NCBI GenBank assembly: GCA_007117695.1
Contig: SKFZ01000011.1
Coordinates: 1 to 59,855 of the forward strand
Direction of reading: 5' to 3'
Length of the DNA: 59,855 nucleotides
Origin: Bacilli bacterium
Lineage (GTDB): Bacteria > Bacillota_I > Bacilli_A > RF39 > UBA660
Part shown: piece after piece, positions 10,599 through 18,899 of the stretch
Position numbering within the stretch: the stretch's first letter is position 1
Layout: the number at the start of each line of letters is the position of its first letter
Notes under the pieces: generated by a model
The model's database searches: none
What the model was told of the DNA's origin: nothing
The model's input: the letters and a program-made list of their open reading frames with translations, nothing else
Program-made: the position numbers and the translations under genes

Positions 10599-10626
10599 AG
10601 CCCATACTATATAAATAGTACAGGCT
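10599..10626 (-). terminator. Hairpin between rplL and the rsmC-like gene
   Basis: Twelve base pairs (AGCCTGTACTAT / ATAGTATGGGCT, two G-U pairs) around TTAT, followed only by TTTAAGCGTTTT. The weak U-run suggests a partial terminator that lowers expression of the downstream methyltransferase relative to L7/L12. Confidence 0.55.
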
Positions 10627-10647
10627 ATAAAGTTTATGTTTTTAAAA

Positions 10648-11013
10648 TTATTTTAATTCGATAGTTGCGCCAGCTTCTTCGAATTTAGCTTTTAATTCTT
10701 CTGCTTCGTCTTTTTCAACATCTTCTTTAACAGCTCCGCCGTTATCTGCGATTGCTTTTGCTTCTTTTAATCCTAAACCAGTAATTTCTCTTACTAATTT
10801 AATAACCGCGATTTTGTTTGGTCCTGCTGCAGTTAATTCAACATTAACTGTGCTTGGTCCAGCATCTTCTGCCTCAGCAGCCGGTGCTGCAACTGCTGCT
10901 GCTGATAAATCAATACCATAAGCCTCCACCATTGCATCTGTTAATTCTTTAATTTCTAATAAATTCATTTCATTTAAACTTTCAATAAGTTTTTCAGGCG
11001 TTAATTTTGCCAT
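10648..11013 (-). CDS. rplL: 50S ribosomal protein L7/L12
   Basis: Stalk protein that recruits translational GTPases. It has 121 residues: an N-terminal dimerisation helix pair (residues 1-35), an Ala/acidic hinge ([16 protein letters not shown]), and the conserved C-terminal domain with [20 protein letters not shown]. The ribosome site AGGAGG is nine bases from the ATG. It follows rplJ by 28 bases in the usual L10-L12 pair, which assembles as a pentameric or heptameric complex. Confidence 0.98.
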   Translation of the reverse strand: MAKLTPEKLIESLNEMNLLEIKELTDAMVEAYGIDLSAAAVAAPAAEAEDAGPSTVNVELTAAGPNKIAVIKLVREITGLGLKEAKAIADNGGAVKEDVEKDEAEELKAKFEEAGATIELK

Positions 11014-11041
11014 AATTCTTTCCTCCTCTTTTAATTAATAA

Positions 11042-11536
11042 TTATTTTTCTTCTAAATTTTGACCATGTAAGTCAAGTGCTATTGCCAACTCTTTTACAA
11101 CACCCATCATTCCTTGGGCTAACATAGTTAACAACACTTCTCTTGATGGAACTTGTGCAAGTTTTGTTAATTTTTCTTTATCAACAACTTCTCCATCTAC
11201 ATATCCAACTTTAAGTTCTAATGCATCATGCTTTTTTGCAAAATCATATAAAACTTTAATTGGAGCAATTTGATCTTCACTAAAAGCCATAGCTTTTGGT
11301 CCAACCATATGCTCATTTAAATCGATTTTCAAATCTTCTAAAGCTCTTTTTGTCATCGTATTTTTATATACTTTAACATCAGAATCATTTTCTCTAAGCA
11401 GTTTTCTAAGTTCTTTCATTTCAAAAACAGATAATCCTGCATATTCGAAAAATACTATTGATGAAGATTTTTTGGCGTTATTTTTTATTTCTTCAATGAC
11501 ATCTTTTTTCATTTCAATAACTTTTTCACTAGCCAT
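11042..11536 (-). CDS. rplJ: 50S ribosomal protein L10
   Basis: Base of the L12 stalk, 164 residues, the usual family length. It starts MASEKVIEMKKDVIEEIKN, contains the 23S-binding domain with KVYKNTMTKRALEDL, and ends in the C-terminal helix that carries L12 dimers (VVKELAIALDLHGQNLEEK). The AGGAGGTG ribosome site lies at the end of a classical L10 leader with an intrinsic terminator, so the pair rplJL is most likely autoregulated by L10-L12 binding to the leader. Confidence 0.98.
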   Translation of the reverse strand: MASEKVIEMKKDVIEEIKNNAKKSSSIVFFEYAGLSVFEMKELRKLLRENDSDVKVYKNTMTKRALEDLKIDLNEHMVGPKAMAFSEDQIAPIKVLYDFAKKHDALELKVGYVDGEVVDKEKLTKLAQVPSREVLLTMLAQGMMGVVKELAIALDLHGQNLEEK

Positions 11537-11558
11537 ATTACACCTCCTATTTTCTATA

Positions 11559-11680
11559 AAAAAAGTCCTACTCGTAGAGCAGGACGAAAGACTTATTCTT
11601 AAAAATAAGATTAAGTTCCTCGGTAGGAAATATTAAGCTTTCGCTCCTACTGTCTACGGTAATATTAACTTTTCAAACAA
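11559..11680 (-). promoter_or_regulatory. L10 leader with attenuator
   Basis: The leader of rplJ contains the family signature (GTAGACAGTAGGAGCG ... CTTAATATTTCCTACCGAGG) and ends in a nine-base-pair hairpin (GTCCTGCTC / GAGTAGGAC, 11566-11586) followed by seven T, an intrinsic terminator ahead of the L10 start. In known cases binding of excess L10-L12 to the leader favours termination. Confidence 0.85.
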
Positions 11681-11685
11681 ACACA

Positions 11686-11715
11686 TTATAACATAAGTCC
11701 ATTTTATTTGTCAAA
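11686..11715 (-). promoter_or_regulatory. Promoter of rplJL
   Basis: Perfect consensus boxes TTGACA (11710-11715) and TATAAT (11686-11691) with an 18-base spacer. The -35 box lies inside the last codons of rplA. Confidence 0.85.
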
Positions 11716-12390
11716 GGTTACTTTGATTCCTGGACCCATAGTTGATGAAATATATGCGCTTTTTATGTACTCGCCTTTAGCAGTACTTGGTTTAGATTTT
11801 ATAATCATATCAACAAATGAATTTAAATTTTCAACTAATTTAGATTCATCGAATGAAACTTTACCAATAATAACATGAACATTTCCATAATTATCAGTTC
11901 TGTATTCAACGCGTCCTTTTTTAATGTCATTAACTGCTTTTTCAACATCAGTTGTAACAGTTCCAGTTTTAGGGTTTGGCATTAATCCTTTCGGGCCTAA
12001 TACTTTACCTATCTTACCTAACAACGGCATCATATCTGGTGTTGCAACGATAACATCGAAGTCAAACCAATTTTCAGATGATATTTTTTCGATCATATCA
12101 GCATCACCAACATAGTCAGCACCTGCTGCTTCTGCTGCTTTAGCTTGTTCTCCTTTTGCTAAAACTAAAACTTTTTTAGTTTTACCAGTACCATGAGGTA
12201 ACACTATCGCTCCTCTTAATTGTTGATCAGCTTTTTTAACATCAAGATTAAGTCTAACAACAAATTCAACTGATTCATCAAACTTAGCACTAGAAAGTTC
12301 TTTAACTAACTTTAATGCTTCTTCTTTTGAATAAACTTTTTTCTTATCAAACTTTTCTAACATTTCAACATTTCTTTTTGTCTTTTTCAT
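11704..12390 (-). CDS. rplA: 50S ribosomal protein L1
   Basis: Stalk-forming 23S rRNA binding protein and, in other bacteria, repressor of its own rplKA operon. I choose the ATG ending at 12390 ([14 protein letters not shown]), which has AAGGAGG eight bases upstream; an in-frame upstream ATG would add 16 residues without a site. The 228-residue length is normal. The signature [20 protein letters not shown] followed by PNPKTGT is present. It follows rplK by 68 bases. Confidence 0.98.
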   Translation of the reverse strand: MKKTKRNVEMLEKFDKKKVYSKEEALKLVKELSSAKFDESVEFVVRLNLDVKKADQQLRGAIVLPHGTGKTKKVLVLAKGEQAKAAEAAGADYVGDADMIEKISSENWFDFDVIVATPDMMPLLGKIGKVLGPKGLMPNPKTGTVTTDVEKAVNDIKKGRVEYRTDNYGNVHVIIGKVSFDESKLVENLNSFVDMIIKSKPSTAKGEYIKSAYISSTMGPGIKVTFDK

Positions 12391-12458
12391 AATTTCCTCC
12401 TTATGTGGTATATGCGGATTTTCCTCCCACATAGGCATAACCTATATGTGTATTATAA

Positions 12459-13073
12459 TTAATTTTCTTCTTTTGTTTCTTCTGAATCTTCATTAGTTTC
12501 TGAATCTTCTTCAGATTGTTCAGTAACTTCTGGTTCAGAAATGTTTTGAGCTTCTTCTTCCATTTTTTCAAGCTCAGCTTCTCTTTTAGCAAGTTCAAGT
12601 TCTTGTTGTTTAGCTTCTTCACCTTGCTCTGCAAGTTCTGCATCATTAACACCTTTAATAGCAACACCCATATTTCTAGCTGTTCCTTCGATTTCTTTTT
12701 TAGCTGCCTCTAAATCATAAGAATTTAAATCTTGTAACTTAATTTCTGCTATTTCCTCTAAATCTTTTACTGTTAAAGTTGCAACAACCTCATTTGCACC
12801 TTTTGATGAAGCCTTATCAATTTTTGCATATTTTTTAATTAAAAATGCTGCTGGTGGAGTTTTAACTACAAAATCAAAACTACGATCTTCATAAATCGAA
12901 ATTTCAACTGGCAGAGTATCCCCCATCTTTTCTTTAGTTTCATCATTAAATCTTGAACAAAACTCTCCTAAATTTATACCTGTAGGTCCTAAAATTGTAC
13001 CAACTGGTGGGGCTGCTGTTGCTTGCCCTGCTTTAATTTGAAGTTTTACTTTTTTACTAACGTTTTTTGCCAC
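12459..13073 (-). CDS. rplK: 50S ribosomal protein L11 with acidic C-terminal extension
   Basis: GTPase-associated-centre protein. Residues 1-141 match the full normal L11 (QATAAPPVGTILGPTGINLG, KTPPAAFLIKK, GTARNMGV). Residues 142-204 are extra: a Glu/Ala/Lys-rich predicted coiled coil (AKREAELEKMEEEAQ) followed by a Glu/Ser/Asp tail with no resemblance to other L11 proteins known to me. The start is GTG (13071-13073) with AGGAGGTG upstream. The frame stays open into the extension and base composition does not change, so a read-through artefact is unlikely. Confidence 0.95.
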   Translation of the reverse strand: MAKNVSKKVKLQIKAGQATAAPPVGTILGPTGINLGEFCSRFNDETKEKMGDTLPVEISIYEDRSFDFVVKTPPAAFLIKKYAKIDKASSKGANEVVATLTVKDLEEIAEIKLQDLNSYDLEAAKKEIEGTARNMGVAIKGVNDAELAEQGEEAKQQELELAKREAELEKMEEEAQNISEPEVTEQSEEDSETNEDSEETKEEN

Positions 13074-13097
13074 GAAAACACCTCCTAAATTTAATTT

Positions 13098-13142
13098 TTT
13101 CGCGTGTGGTCCTAATAGCTTTTAATCCGCGCCTCCCACTTT
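13098..13142 (-). promoter_or_regulatory. Candidate L1-binding leader of rplKA
   Basis: The minus-strand leader holds GTGGGAGGCGCGG and, 18 bases later, GGACCACACGCG. GTGG can pair with CCAC, and the first CGCG with the second CGCG; taken together they interlace like a pseudoknot, or are alternatives. L1 is known to bind such leaders of rplKA. No terminator is present, so control would be translational. Confidence 0.45.
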
Positions 13143-13173
13143 TTTCTATATCAAACAATAATATAGCCACTTA

Positions 13174-13202
13174 ATAATAACATATCTTTTTTGAAAAAAC
13201 AA
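13174..13202 (-). promoter_or_regulatory. Possible promoter of rplKA
   Basis: TTGTTT (13197-13202), 17-base spacer, TATTAT (13174-13179), immediately after the nusG stop codon. The -35 box is only a moderate match. Confidence 0.4.
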
Positions 13203-13736
13203 CTAAACTTTTTCAATTTCAGTAATATCAACATCAACAGTAGTAACTTGTCCAAATAGATCTACATCTATTTCCAATTTACTGTTTTCTTTATCTACTT
13301 TTTTAACAGTTCCAACCATGTCTTTAAATGGTCCATCAATAATCCTAACTTTATCTTCTACATTAAGATTACCGCCAATTTCTACTCTTCTCATTCCCAT
13401 AGAGTTAAGTATTTTATCCACTTCTTGCGGAGTTAATGGAAAAGGTTTAGCACCTTTACCAGAAGATCCTAAAAGGCCTGTTACACCAGGAGTATTTCTA
13501 ACTTTAAACCATACATCATCAGTTAAAATCATTTCTATTAAAATATACCCTGGAAACATTTTTTTCTTTTTCTCTTTTACTTCTCCATTTTTATTTTCTA
13601 CTTCTGTTTGTTCTGGAACAACTACTCTAAATATATGGTCCTCAAGTCCATATGACTTAATTATCATTTCTAGTTTTTCTTTAACCTTATTCTCATGCCC
13701 AGAATAAGTATTAACTACATACCATTCTTTTTGCAT
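13203..13736 (-). CDS. nusG: Transcription elongation and termination factor NusG
   Basis: Product of 177 residues. The NGN domain starts MQKEWYVVNTYSGHENKVKE and contains the FPGYILIEM strand; the KOW domain is at the C-terminus (VRIIDGPFKDMVGTVKKVD). It binds RNA polymerase at the beta-prime coiled coil and links it to the ribosome or to pausing. Length and motifs are normal. It overlaps the secE stop codon by one base (TAATG). Confidence 0.98.
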   Translation of the reverse strand: MQKEWYVVNTYSGHENKVKEKLEMIIKSYGLEDHIFRVVVPEQTEVENKNGEVKEKKKKMFPGYILIEMILTDDVWFKVRNTPGVTGLLGSSGKGAKPFPLTPQEVDKILNSMGMRRVEIGGNLNVEDKVRIIDGPFKDMVGTVKKVDKENSKLEIDVDLFGQVTTVDVDITEIEKV

Positions 13737-13915
13737 TAGTTAACCACCTGTTTTAAAAAGGCTATAATTACATCTAGTGCTAGAAAATAAACTGAAAATA
13801 ACATAATCAAACCAATTACTGCAATAGAGTATTTTGCCATAGTTTTTTTTGTTGGGAAACTTACTTTTGACATTTCTTTTCTTACTTCTTTTAAAAAGTC
13901 TTTGATTTTCTTCAT
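13736..13915 (-). CDS. secE: Preprotein translocase subunit SecE
   Basis: A 59-residue product, MKKIKDFLKEVRKEMSKVSF..., ending FLKQVVN. The amphipathic N-terminal helix with the conserved EMSKVSFPT segment is followed by a single membrane helix (SIAVIGLIMLFSVYFLALDVIIAF), the classical minimal SecE of Bacillota. It is translated from the ATG ending at 13915 with an AGGTGA ribosome site and is directly coupled to nusG. SecE clamps the SecY channel. Confidence 0.95.
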   Translation of the reverse strand: MKKIKDFLKEVRKEMSKVSFPTKKTMAKYSIAVIGLIMLFSVYFLALDVIIAFLKQVVN

Positions 13916-13983
13916 TCTTTCACCTACTTATAAAATTTGTGTTTTTTTCAAAATAAAAAACACTTTCGTGCATGTCTACATAA

Positions 13984-14012
13984 ATAGTAGCACGACTGTG
14001 TCTTAAAGTCAA
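13984..14012 (-). promoter_or_regulatory. Promoter of secE-nusG
   Basis: TTGACT (14007-14012), 17-base spacer, TACTAT (13984-13989). The leader then carries a T-rich/A-rich inverted repeat at 13939-13963 of unknown role. Confidence 0.75.
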
Positions 14013-14015
14013 TAT

Positions 14016-14870
14016 TTAAAACTTAATATGTGATAATTCTTCTTCTTTAGACCTTTTATAACTAGAAGCATTAATAGCAATACCAAAAACTAATATGTAA
14101 GCTAGTATATAGACCCAAATCATTAATACTATGATGTTTGATAAACTTCCGTAAAACAAACCATAATTTGCAAAGTTACTAACGTATGATGAATAAAGAC
14201 CTGTTACAACACTCCAGCAAACAGTTGTGAAAATTGCTCCTTTATTAACATGCTTGCTTGGAATAGGATAATCTGGAGCAATTGTATATATTATTTTTAT
14301 TATAATGAATATAAATAACAATGATACTGGCCATTGGAATAAAATGAATAACAAGTAAAGTTCATCACTTATAATAGAAAATAAATTAAAATCTAAAATA
14401 AACTTTAAAATCATCGAACCAAATGCAACAACAAAAACTATAAATGAAAACAATGACACTAAAAGAACGGTCATAAAAATTGCCTTTGTTCTTCTTTTGA
14501 TTAAATTTTTCCCTTCCAATTCATACATCGCATTTGAAGCAACTATAATAGAATGCGGTCCATTGGATGCAACGAAAAATCCCATTATCATAAAAAATAT
14601 TATATTTAAGTTAATCCTTGGTGTTCTAAAGTTTTCCACTAATAAAAGCCTAACTTCTTCTGGAACAGTATCTCCTACTAAACTTGCTATCGCATCTAAA
14701 TTAATTGGGACAATGGTCAGCAAAAAACCTAGTAATGTTATGGTTGGTATTAATGATAAAAAAAGGAAATAAGCAAGTTGACCTGGCAATATTTTCATTT
14801 CCCTTTTTTTAGATATTTTTTTAATTTTTTGAAAGATATCTTTAATTCTTTCTAAATCAATTTTTTTCAT
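14016..14870 (-). CDS. YihY/BrkB-family integral membrane protein
   Basis: Product of 284 residues with about six hydrophobic segments. The N-terminal signature KKREMKILPGQLAYFLFLSLIP and the later segments (GFFVASNGPHSIIVASNAMYELEG; NFANYGLFYGSLSNIIVLMIW) are characteristic of the YihY/BrkB family, often misannotated as ribonuclease BN. Molecular function of the family is not established. It is the last gene of a three-gene set with a GGDEF sensor (9 bases upstream) and a small membrane protein. Confidence 0.85.
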   Translation of the reverse strand: MKKIDLERIKDIFQKIKKISKKREMKILPGQLAYFLFLSLIPTITLLGFLLTIVPINLDAIASLVGDTVPEEVRLLLVENFRTPRINLNIIFFMIMGFFVASNGPHSIIVASNAMYELEGKNLIKRRTKAIFMTVLLVSLFSFIVFVVAFGSMILKFILDFNLFSIISDELYLLFILFQWPVSLLFIFIIIKIIYTIAPDYPIPSKHVNKGAIFTTVCWSVVTGLYSSYVSNFANYGLFYGSLSNIIVLMIWVYILAYILVFGIAINASSYKRSKEEELSHIKF

Positions 14871-14879
14871 AAATACCTC

Positions 14880-16955
14880 TTAATTATTTAATTCTTCTTT
14901 TTCCTTTTTCATATCAAGTGTAGCTTCATTTATAGCATCATCAATAGTTTTTATACCATTTTCAATCATACTATAACCTACTGCAGCACCAAAGTTATGA
15001 GAAATATTTTTTAACTCTTTTTGAATTTTCTTAACATATGATGATACTTGCTTATCTTCATGGCCTACCATGTAAACTAAAAATTCATTTCCATCTGTTC
15101 TTACAATTTCACTATTTTCCACTTGCGTTGTAATTAAAACATTCGCCGCCTCTTTAATGATTTTATCACCTTCTTGATGACCATAATTATCATTAACATA
15201 AGCCAAGTTATTTAAATCTATTATCACAATCGACTGTGGATAAACTTCTGACTCATCCCATGCTTCAACATTTTCAGATAAGTAATTTCTATTTTTAAGT
15301 GATGTCAACATATCAATATACTTTAACTTATCCCCTTTATTAATAGTCTTTTTCTTAGAACTACTCATTTCTCTTATTTTAGCATTTATAAAATAACCAA
15401 TAATTGAAAGGAGCAATAAATATCCTAAATAATTAAAAACTACGACTACATAATTTGGTGTTTCTATTGCAATTAAATCTGACATAACCCCTGATTTGTA
15501 GCTATTAATATTTGTTCCATCTACATAAAATGATAAAAATTCATTAAAAACTTCATTATCACTAATATCTCTAAAAACATAATTATTATTAGAACTAGAA
15601 CTTCCGACATATAATACGTCATATAAATTTAATTCGTTTTTATTTAAGTAATTAAAAGTATTATAATCTAAGGCTAAAACACTTTCACTATCTAAGTTAG
15701 AAAGCAGATCAGATACAGTATCAAAACTAGTAACTGAAATATCTGAATTATTTAAATATTCATAAACACTTGTATCAGAAATAGAAAGCACTTCATGTCC
15801 ATTTAACGAATTAATATTACTAATCGTATAATCATTTGAAATCTCGCTTACTAAAACAAATTTATCCTCAAACAACTTTGAAGATCTAACCACATCTAAA
15901 TTATAATCCACTTCTTTCAAATTATCATAATAAAAATCTATTTCGTTTGCATTAAATGCATTAATAATTTGTTCATTATTTTCAAAAACTCTAAACTCAA
16001 CTTCAACGTCTGCTAAACTTCTAAAACTGCTTATCAAGTTATAGTGAAAACCTCTATATATTTCAAAAGGCTGAGTCTCAAAATAAAATTGATTTTCTAA
16101 AACACCAATAATATACCTTTTACTTCTAAAATCCGCTCTTTCTTGACTACCGATATCTTTAAATAAAAAGTAGTCACTTGAATAGTTTATGTTAAAAGAG
16201 TTAATGAAGTTTTGACTTCTCCAATTTTCAAAATACTTAGTTATTATATTATTCAAACGATCTTCTTCACCTAAAGTAATAACATAATCTTGGGTCATGT
16301 CATAAATTTTGTATGACACATCTAAATCATCATTAGACACTATTAACTCTAAACTATGGATAAAAGGTAAAATTATTGCATCAACCGTACTTTCCCCTTC
16401 ATCATCTTCATCTTCAAAACCACTATAAGCTTCTAACATTTCGTCTATTGTACCATAAGCACTAAAACTAATATTGCTTGCCCCTTTAAAGCTATCGTTA
16501 GCTTTAGACAAGTAATCATCTAAAACAGCAATTTCAATATCTTCTATTTCTTTAACATTATTAAAACTCCCTAAATTAGATAATAATACAAAGTGATCTT
16601 GATAAACTAATATATCATCATCACTTTTGTTGTTAACAACTTTAAATGAGTAGTCACTTTGAATATTTATTGATGACCTATGAGATGACTTGTTAAAATT
16701 TAGTGTCACTTCCTCTTCTAAATCGTTGAAAAAATCAAACATAACACCCTGGCCATCTCTACTAAATACTGGAACATTGTTTAAAATTCCAAAATCAAAA
16801 ACACGACTTCTATTACTTTCTACCCACTGTCTTTCAACAAGAGTTAAACTGGTATCAGAGTCTTCTCTAAACATAATTGTATATATAGCCAGTGCTGCTA
16901 GTATTAAAAATGCAATACTGGATATAATTATTATTTTTTTATTTTTTTTCTTCAT
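14880..16955 (-). CDS. Membrane sensor with two solute-binding-like domains and a degenerate GGDEF domain
   Basis: Product of 691 residues. A membrane helix at 8-28 is followed by two tandem extracellular periplasmic-binding-protein-like domains (about 36-260, starting SLTLVERQWVESN, and 270-495), a second helix (502-524) and a cytoplasmic GGDEF domain (545-690). The metal-binding DLNNLAYVNDNYGH region is recognisable, but the signature loop is DGNEF (residues 621-625, bases 15081-15095) instead of GGDEF. Cyclase activity is therefore doubtful; it may bind or sense nucleotide instead. No EAL or PilZ gene lies nearby. Confidence 0.8.
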   Translation of the reverse strand: MKKKNKKIIIISSIAFLILAALAIYTIMFREDSDTSLTLVERQWVESNRSRVFDFGILNNVPVFSRDGQGVMFDFFNDLEEEVTLNFNKSSHRSSINIQSDYSFKVVNNKSDDDILVYQDHFVLLSNLGSFNNVKEIEDIEIAVLDDYLSKANDSFKGASNISFSAYGTIDEMLEAYSGFEDEDDEGESTVDAIILPFIHSLELIVSNDDLDVSYKIYDMTQDYVITLGEEDRLNNIITKYFENWRSQNFINSFNINYSSDYFLFKDIGSQERADFRSKRYIIGVLENQFYFETQPFEIYRGFHYNLISSFRSLADVEVEFRVFENNEQIINAFNANEIDFYYDNLKEVDYNLDVVRSSKLFEDKFVLVSEISNDYTISNINSLNGHEVLSISDTSVYEYLNNSDISVTSFDTVSDLLSNLDSESVLALDYNTFNYLNKNELNLYDVLYVGSSSSNNNYVFRDISDNEVFNEFLSFYVDGTNINSYKSGVMSDLIAIETPNYVVVVFNYLGYLLLLSIIGYFINAKIREMSSSKKKTINKGDKLKYIDMLTSLKNRNYLSENVEAWDESEVYPQSIVIIDLNNLAYVNDNYGHQEGDKIIKEAANVLITTQVENSEIVRTDGNEFLVYMVGHEDKQVSSYVKKIQKELKNISHNFGAAVGYSMIENGIKTIDDAINEATLDMKKEKEELNN

Positions 16956-16965
16956 CTTTTATCAC

Positions 16966-17436
16966 CTATAATTCAATGTTATTAGTCCATATAAACTCAC
17001 TGCCTGTATGGTGCTTATAACCTATTGCTGGAAAATTTTCGTTTTCAGCATCCTCACTTTTTAAAAATAATTGTATATCATAAAAATTTAAAACTTCTTC
17101 GTCTTCAGCAAAGAATTCTAATAATTCATCTGCAAATAAAACTGCATCAGAAATGATTGTTTCGTCTGAAAATGAAACTGTAATATTTATAATTCTTCCA
17201 TAAATATTAGTATTAAAAGAAAGTATTTCTTCTTTTTCTAAAACTTCCTCTTTAAAATCGTCTAAATAAGTAGTGTCAATCCTAACATTTTCTATGCCGT
17301 CTAACCTACTTCCGTATCTACTTTGATTATTAGTATGATATATAAATACAAAGAAGACAAACAACACTATTGATAATAATATTAAGAATAGTGCAAGCAA
17401 TATCATTTGTAATTTATATTTTTTAATAAAATTCAT
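16966..17436 (-). CDS. Conserved-looking small membrane protein, function unknown
   Basis: Product of 156 residues: a basic N-terminus, a long membrane helix (residues 10-33) and an outside domain of about 120 residues beginning YGSRLDGIENVRID and ending with a hydrophilic strand-rich region (GYKHHTGSEFIWTN). No catalytic motif is visible. It leads an operon with the GGDEF sensor (10 bases downstream) and YihY, so a role in surface sensing or envelope upkeep is possible, but nothing in the sequence proves it. Confidence 0.75.
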   Translation of the reverse strand: MNFIKKYKLQMILLALFLILLSIVLFVFFVFIYHTNNQSRYGSRLDGIENVRIDTTYLDDFKEEVLEKEEILSFNTNIYGRIINITVSFSDETIISDAVLFADELLEFFAEDEEVLNFYDIQLFLKSEDAENENFPAIGYKHHTGSEFIWTNNIEL

Positions 17437-17456
17437 AATTCACCTCGACGTTTAAG

Positions 17457-17485
17457 ATTATACTATATTAGTTTTTTTTTATCAA
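17457..17485 (-). promoter_or_regulatory. Promoter of the small membrane protein-GGDEF-yihY operon
   Basis: TTGATA (17480-17485), 17-base spacer, TATAAT (17457-17462), directly after the gatB stop codon. Confidence 0.75.
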
Positions 17486-17486
17486 A

Positions 17487-18899
17487 TTATTGTTTTTTTA
17501 ACTCTTGACTCAACAATTTACTAGCAAGTCCAGGATTAACTTGCCCCTTAGTTTCTTTCATTACTTGTCCCATTAAATATTTAAAAGCTTTATCCTTACC
17601 ATCTTTATAATCTTTAATAGCACCTTCATTTTTGTTTAAAACTTCTTTTATTATTTTTAAAACCGAATCTTCATCGCTGATTTGCTTAATAGATAAGTCA
17701 TCCATAATTTTATTTATATCATCTACTTTTTCTAAAAAAACAGGAATAATATCTTTTACATGTTTCGAAGAAATAGTATTATTATCTACTAATTCAACTA
17801 TCTTCTCAAACCTTGATATATCAAAATTAGTTTTTTCTAAAGAAATACTTTTTTCATTTAAATAGCCTGAAACATCACCTGTTAAAATATTGCTTGCTTT
17901 AACAAAATTAACACAATCACCTAAATTTAACATTACAAATGCAAGCTCCTTATTTAATAAGAGTGCTTCAATGTTTTTAGGGTTAATACCCTTTTTGGAA
18001 AATAAAGTTTTCATTTCCTTCGGTAACATAGGCATTTTTTCTTTGATTTTATCGATCTCTTCATCTGTAATATGAACAAAAGGAATATCTGGTTCTGGAA
18101 AATACCTATAATCGTTATTTTTTTCTTTAACTCTCATAGAAATAGTTTTTTTGTTAACATCATCAAATCTTCTAGTTTCTTCTATAACAGTTCCATTGCT
18201 TTCTAAAATCTCTTGTTGTCTTTTTATTTCATATGATATAGCATTACCTACATTAGTAATAGACCCAATATTTTTTACTTCTACCTTGTTACCTAAAACT
18301 TCATCCTTGCTCAAAGAAACATTAGCATCACACCTTAGACTACCTTCTTCCATTTTAACGTCAGATATCCCAAGGTATAACAATATATTTCTTAATTCTT
18401 TTACATATTGCATCGCTTCTTTTTCACTTTTGATATCTGGCTTAGTAACAATTTCTACTAAAGGACATCCAGCTCTATTAAAATTTAAATAAGTAGAATC
18501 TCCCACATGCTTACTTTTAGCTGTGTCTTCCTCAATATGAATTCTCTCAATTCTTATTTTTTTTGTTTCACCAGAAACTTCAATTTCAACATAACCATCG
18601 AACCCTATTGGAGTTTTATTTTGGGTTATTTGATACCCTTTAGGAAGGTCTGGATAAAAATAATTTTTTCTATCAAAATGCATGACCTTATTTATATTAC
18701 AATTTAATGCAAGCGCTGCTGCTAGGGCCATATCAATAACATCTTTATTAAGTTTAGGTAATGTACCGGGCATTCCTAAGTCTCTTTCATTAACGAAAAT
18801 GTTTGGTGTATCACTATATGAATTTTTACTGTTTGAAAAAACTTTCAAATCACTAGTTAAAAAAGCATGAACTTCTATTCCAATAGTTGCTTTATACAT
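17487..18899 (-). CDS. gatB: Asp/Glu-tRNA amidotransferase subunit B
   Basis: Subunit B activates tRNA-bound Glu or Asp with ATP and receives ammonia from GatA. The 470-residue product starts MYKATIGIEVHAFL and holds the signatures DRKNYFYPDLPKGYQITQ, DCNVSL-like RCDANVSLS and YRYFPEPDIPF. The C-terminal YqeY-like helical domain ends in QVNPGLASKLL. I choose the ATG ending at 18899; it overlaps the gatA stop by eight bases. An in-frame GTG nine bases upstream is the alternative. Confidence 0.97.
   Translation of the reverse strand: MYKATIGIEVHAFLTSDLKVFSNSKNSYSDTPNIFVNERDLGMPGTLPKLNKDVIDMALAAALALNCNINKVMHFDRKNYFYPDLPKGYQITQNKTPIGFDGYVEIEVSGETKKIRIERIHIEEDTAKSKHVGDSTYLNFNRAGCPLVEIVTKPDIKSEKEAMQYVKELRNILLYLGISDVKMEEGSLRCDANVSLSKDEVLGNKVEVKNIGSITNVGNAISYEIKRQQEILESNGTVIEETRRFDDVNKKTISMRVKEKNNDYRYFPEPDIPFVHITDEEIDKIKEKMPMLPKEMKTLFSKKGINPKNIEALLLNKELAFVMLNLGDCVNFVKASNILTGDVSGYLNEKSISLEKTNFDISRFEKIVELVDNNTISSKHVKDIIPVFLEKVDDINKIMDDLSIKQISDEDSVLKIIKEVLNKNEGAIKDYKDGKDKAFKYLMGQVMKETKGQVNPGLASKLLSQELKKQ

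Noticed and set aside
12401-12713. Leu/Lys-rich minus-strand frame and Phe-rich plus-strand frame in the 3' part of rplK
   Set aside because: Both arise from the low-complexity GAA/GAG-rich L11 tail read in other frames; no ribosome site at their starts.
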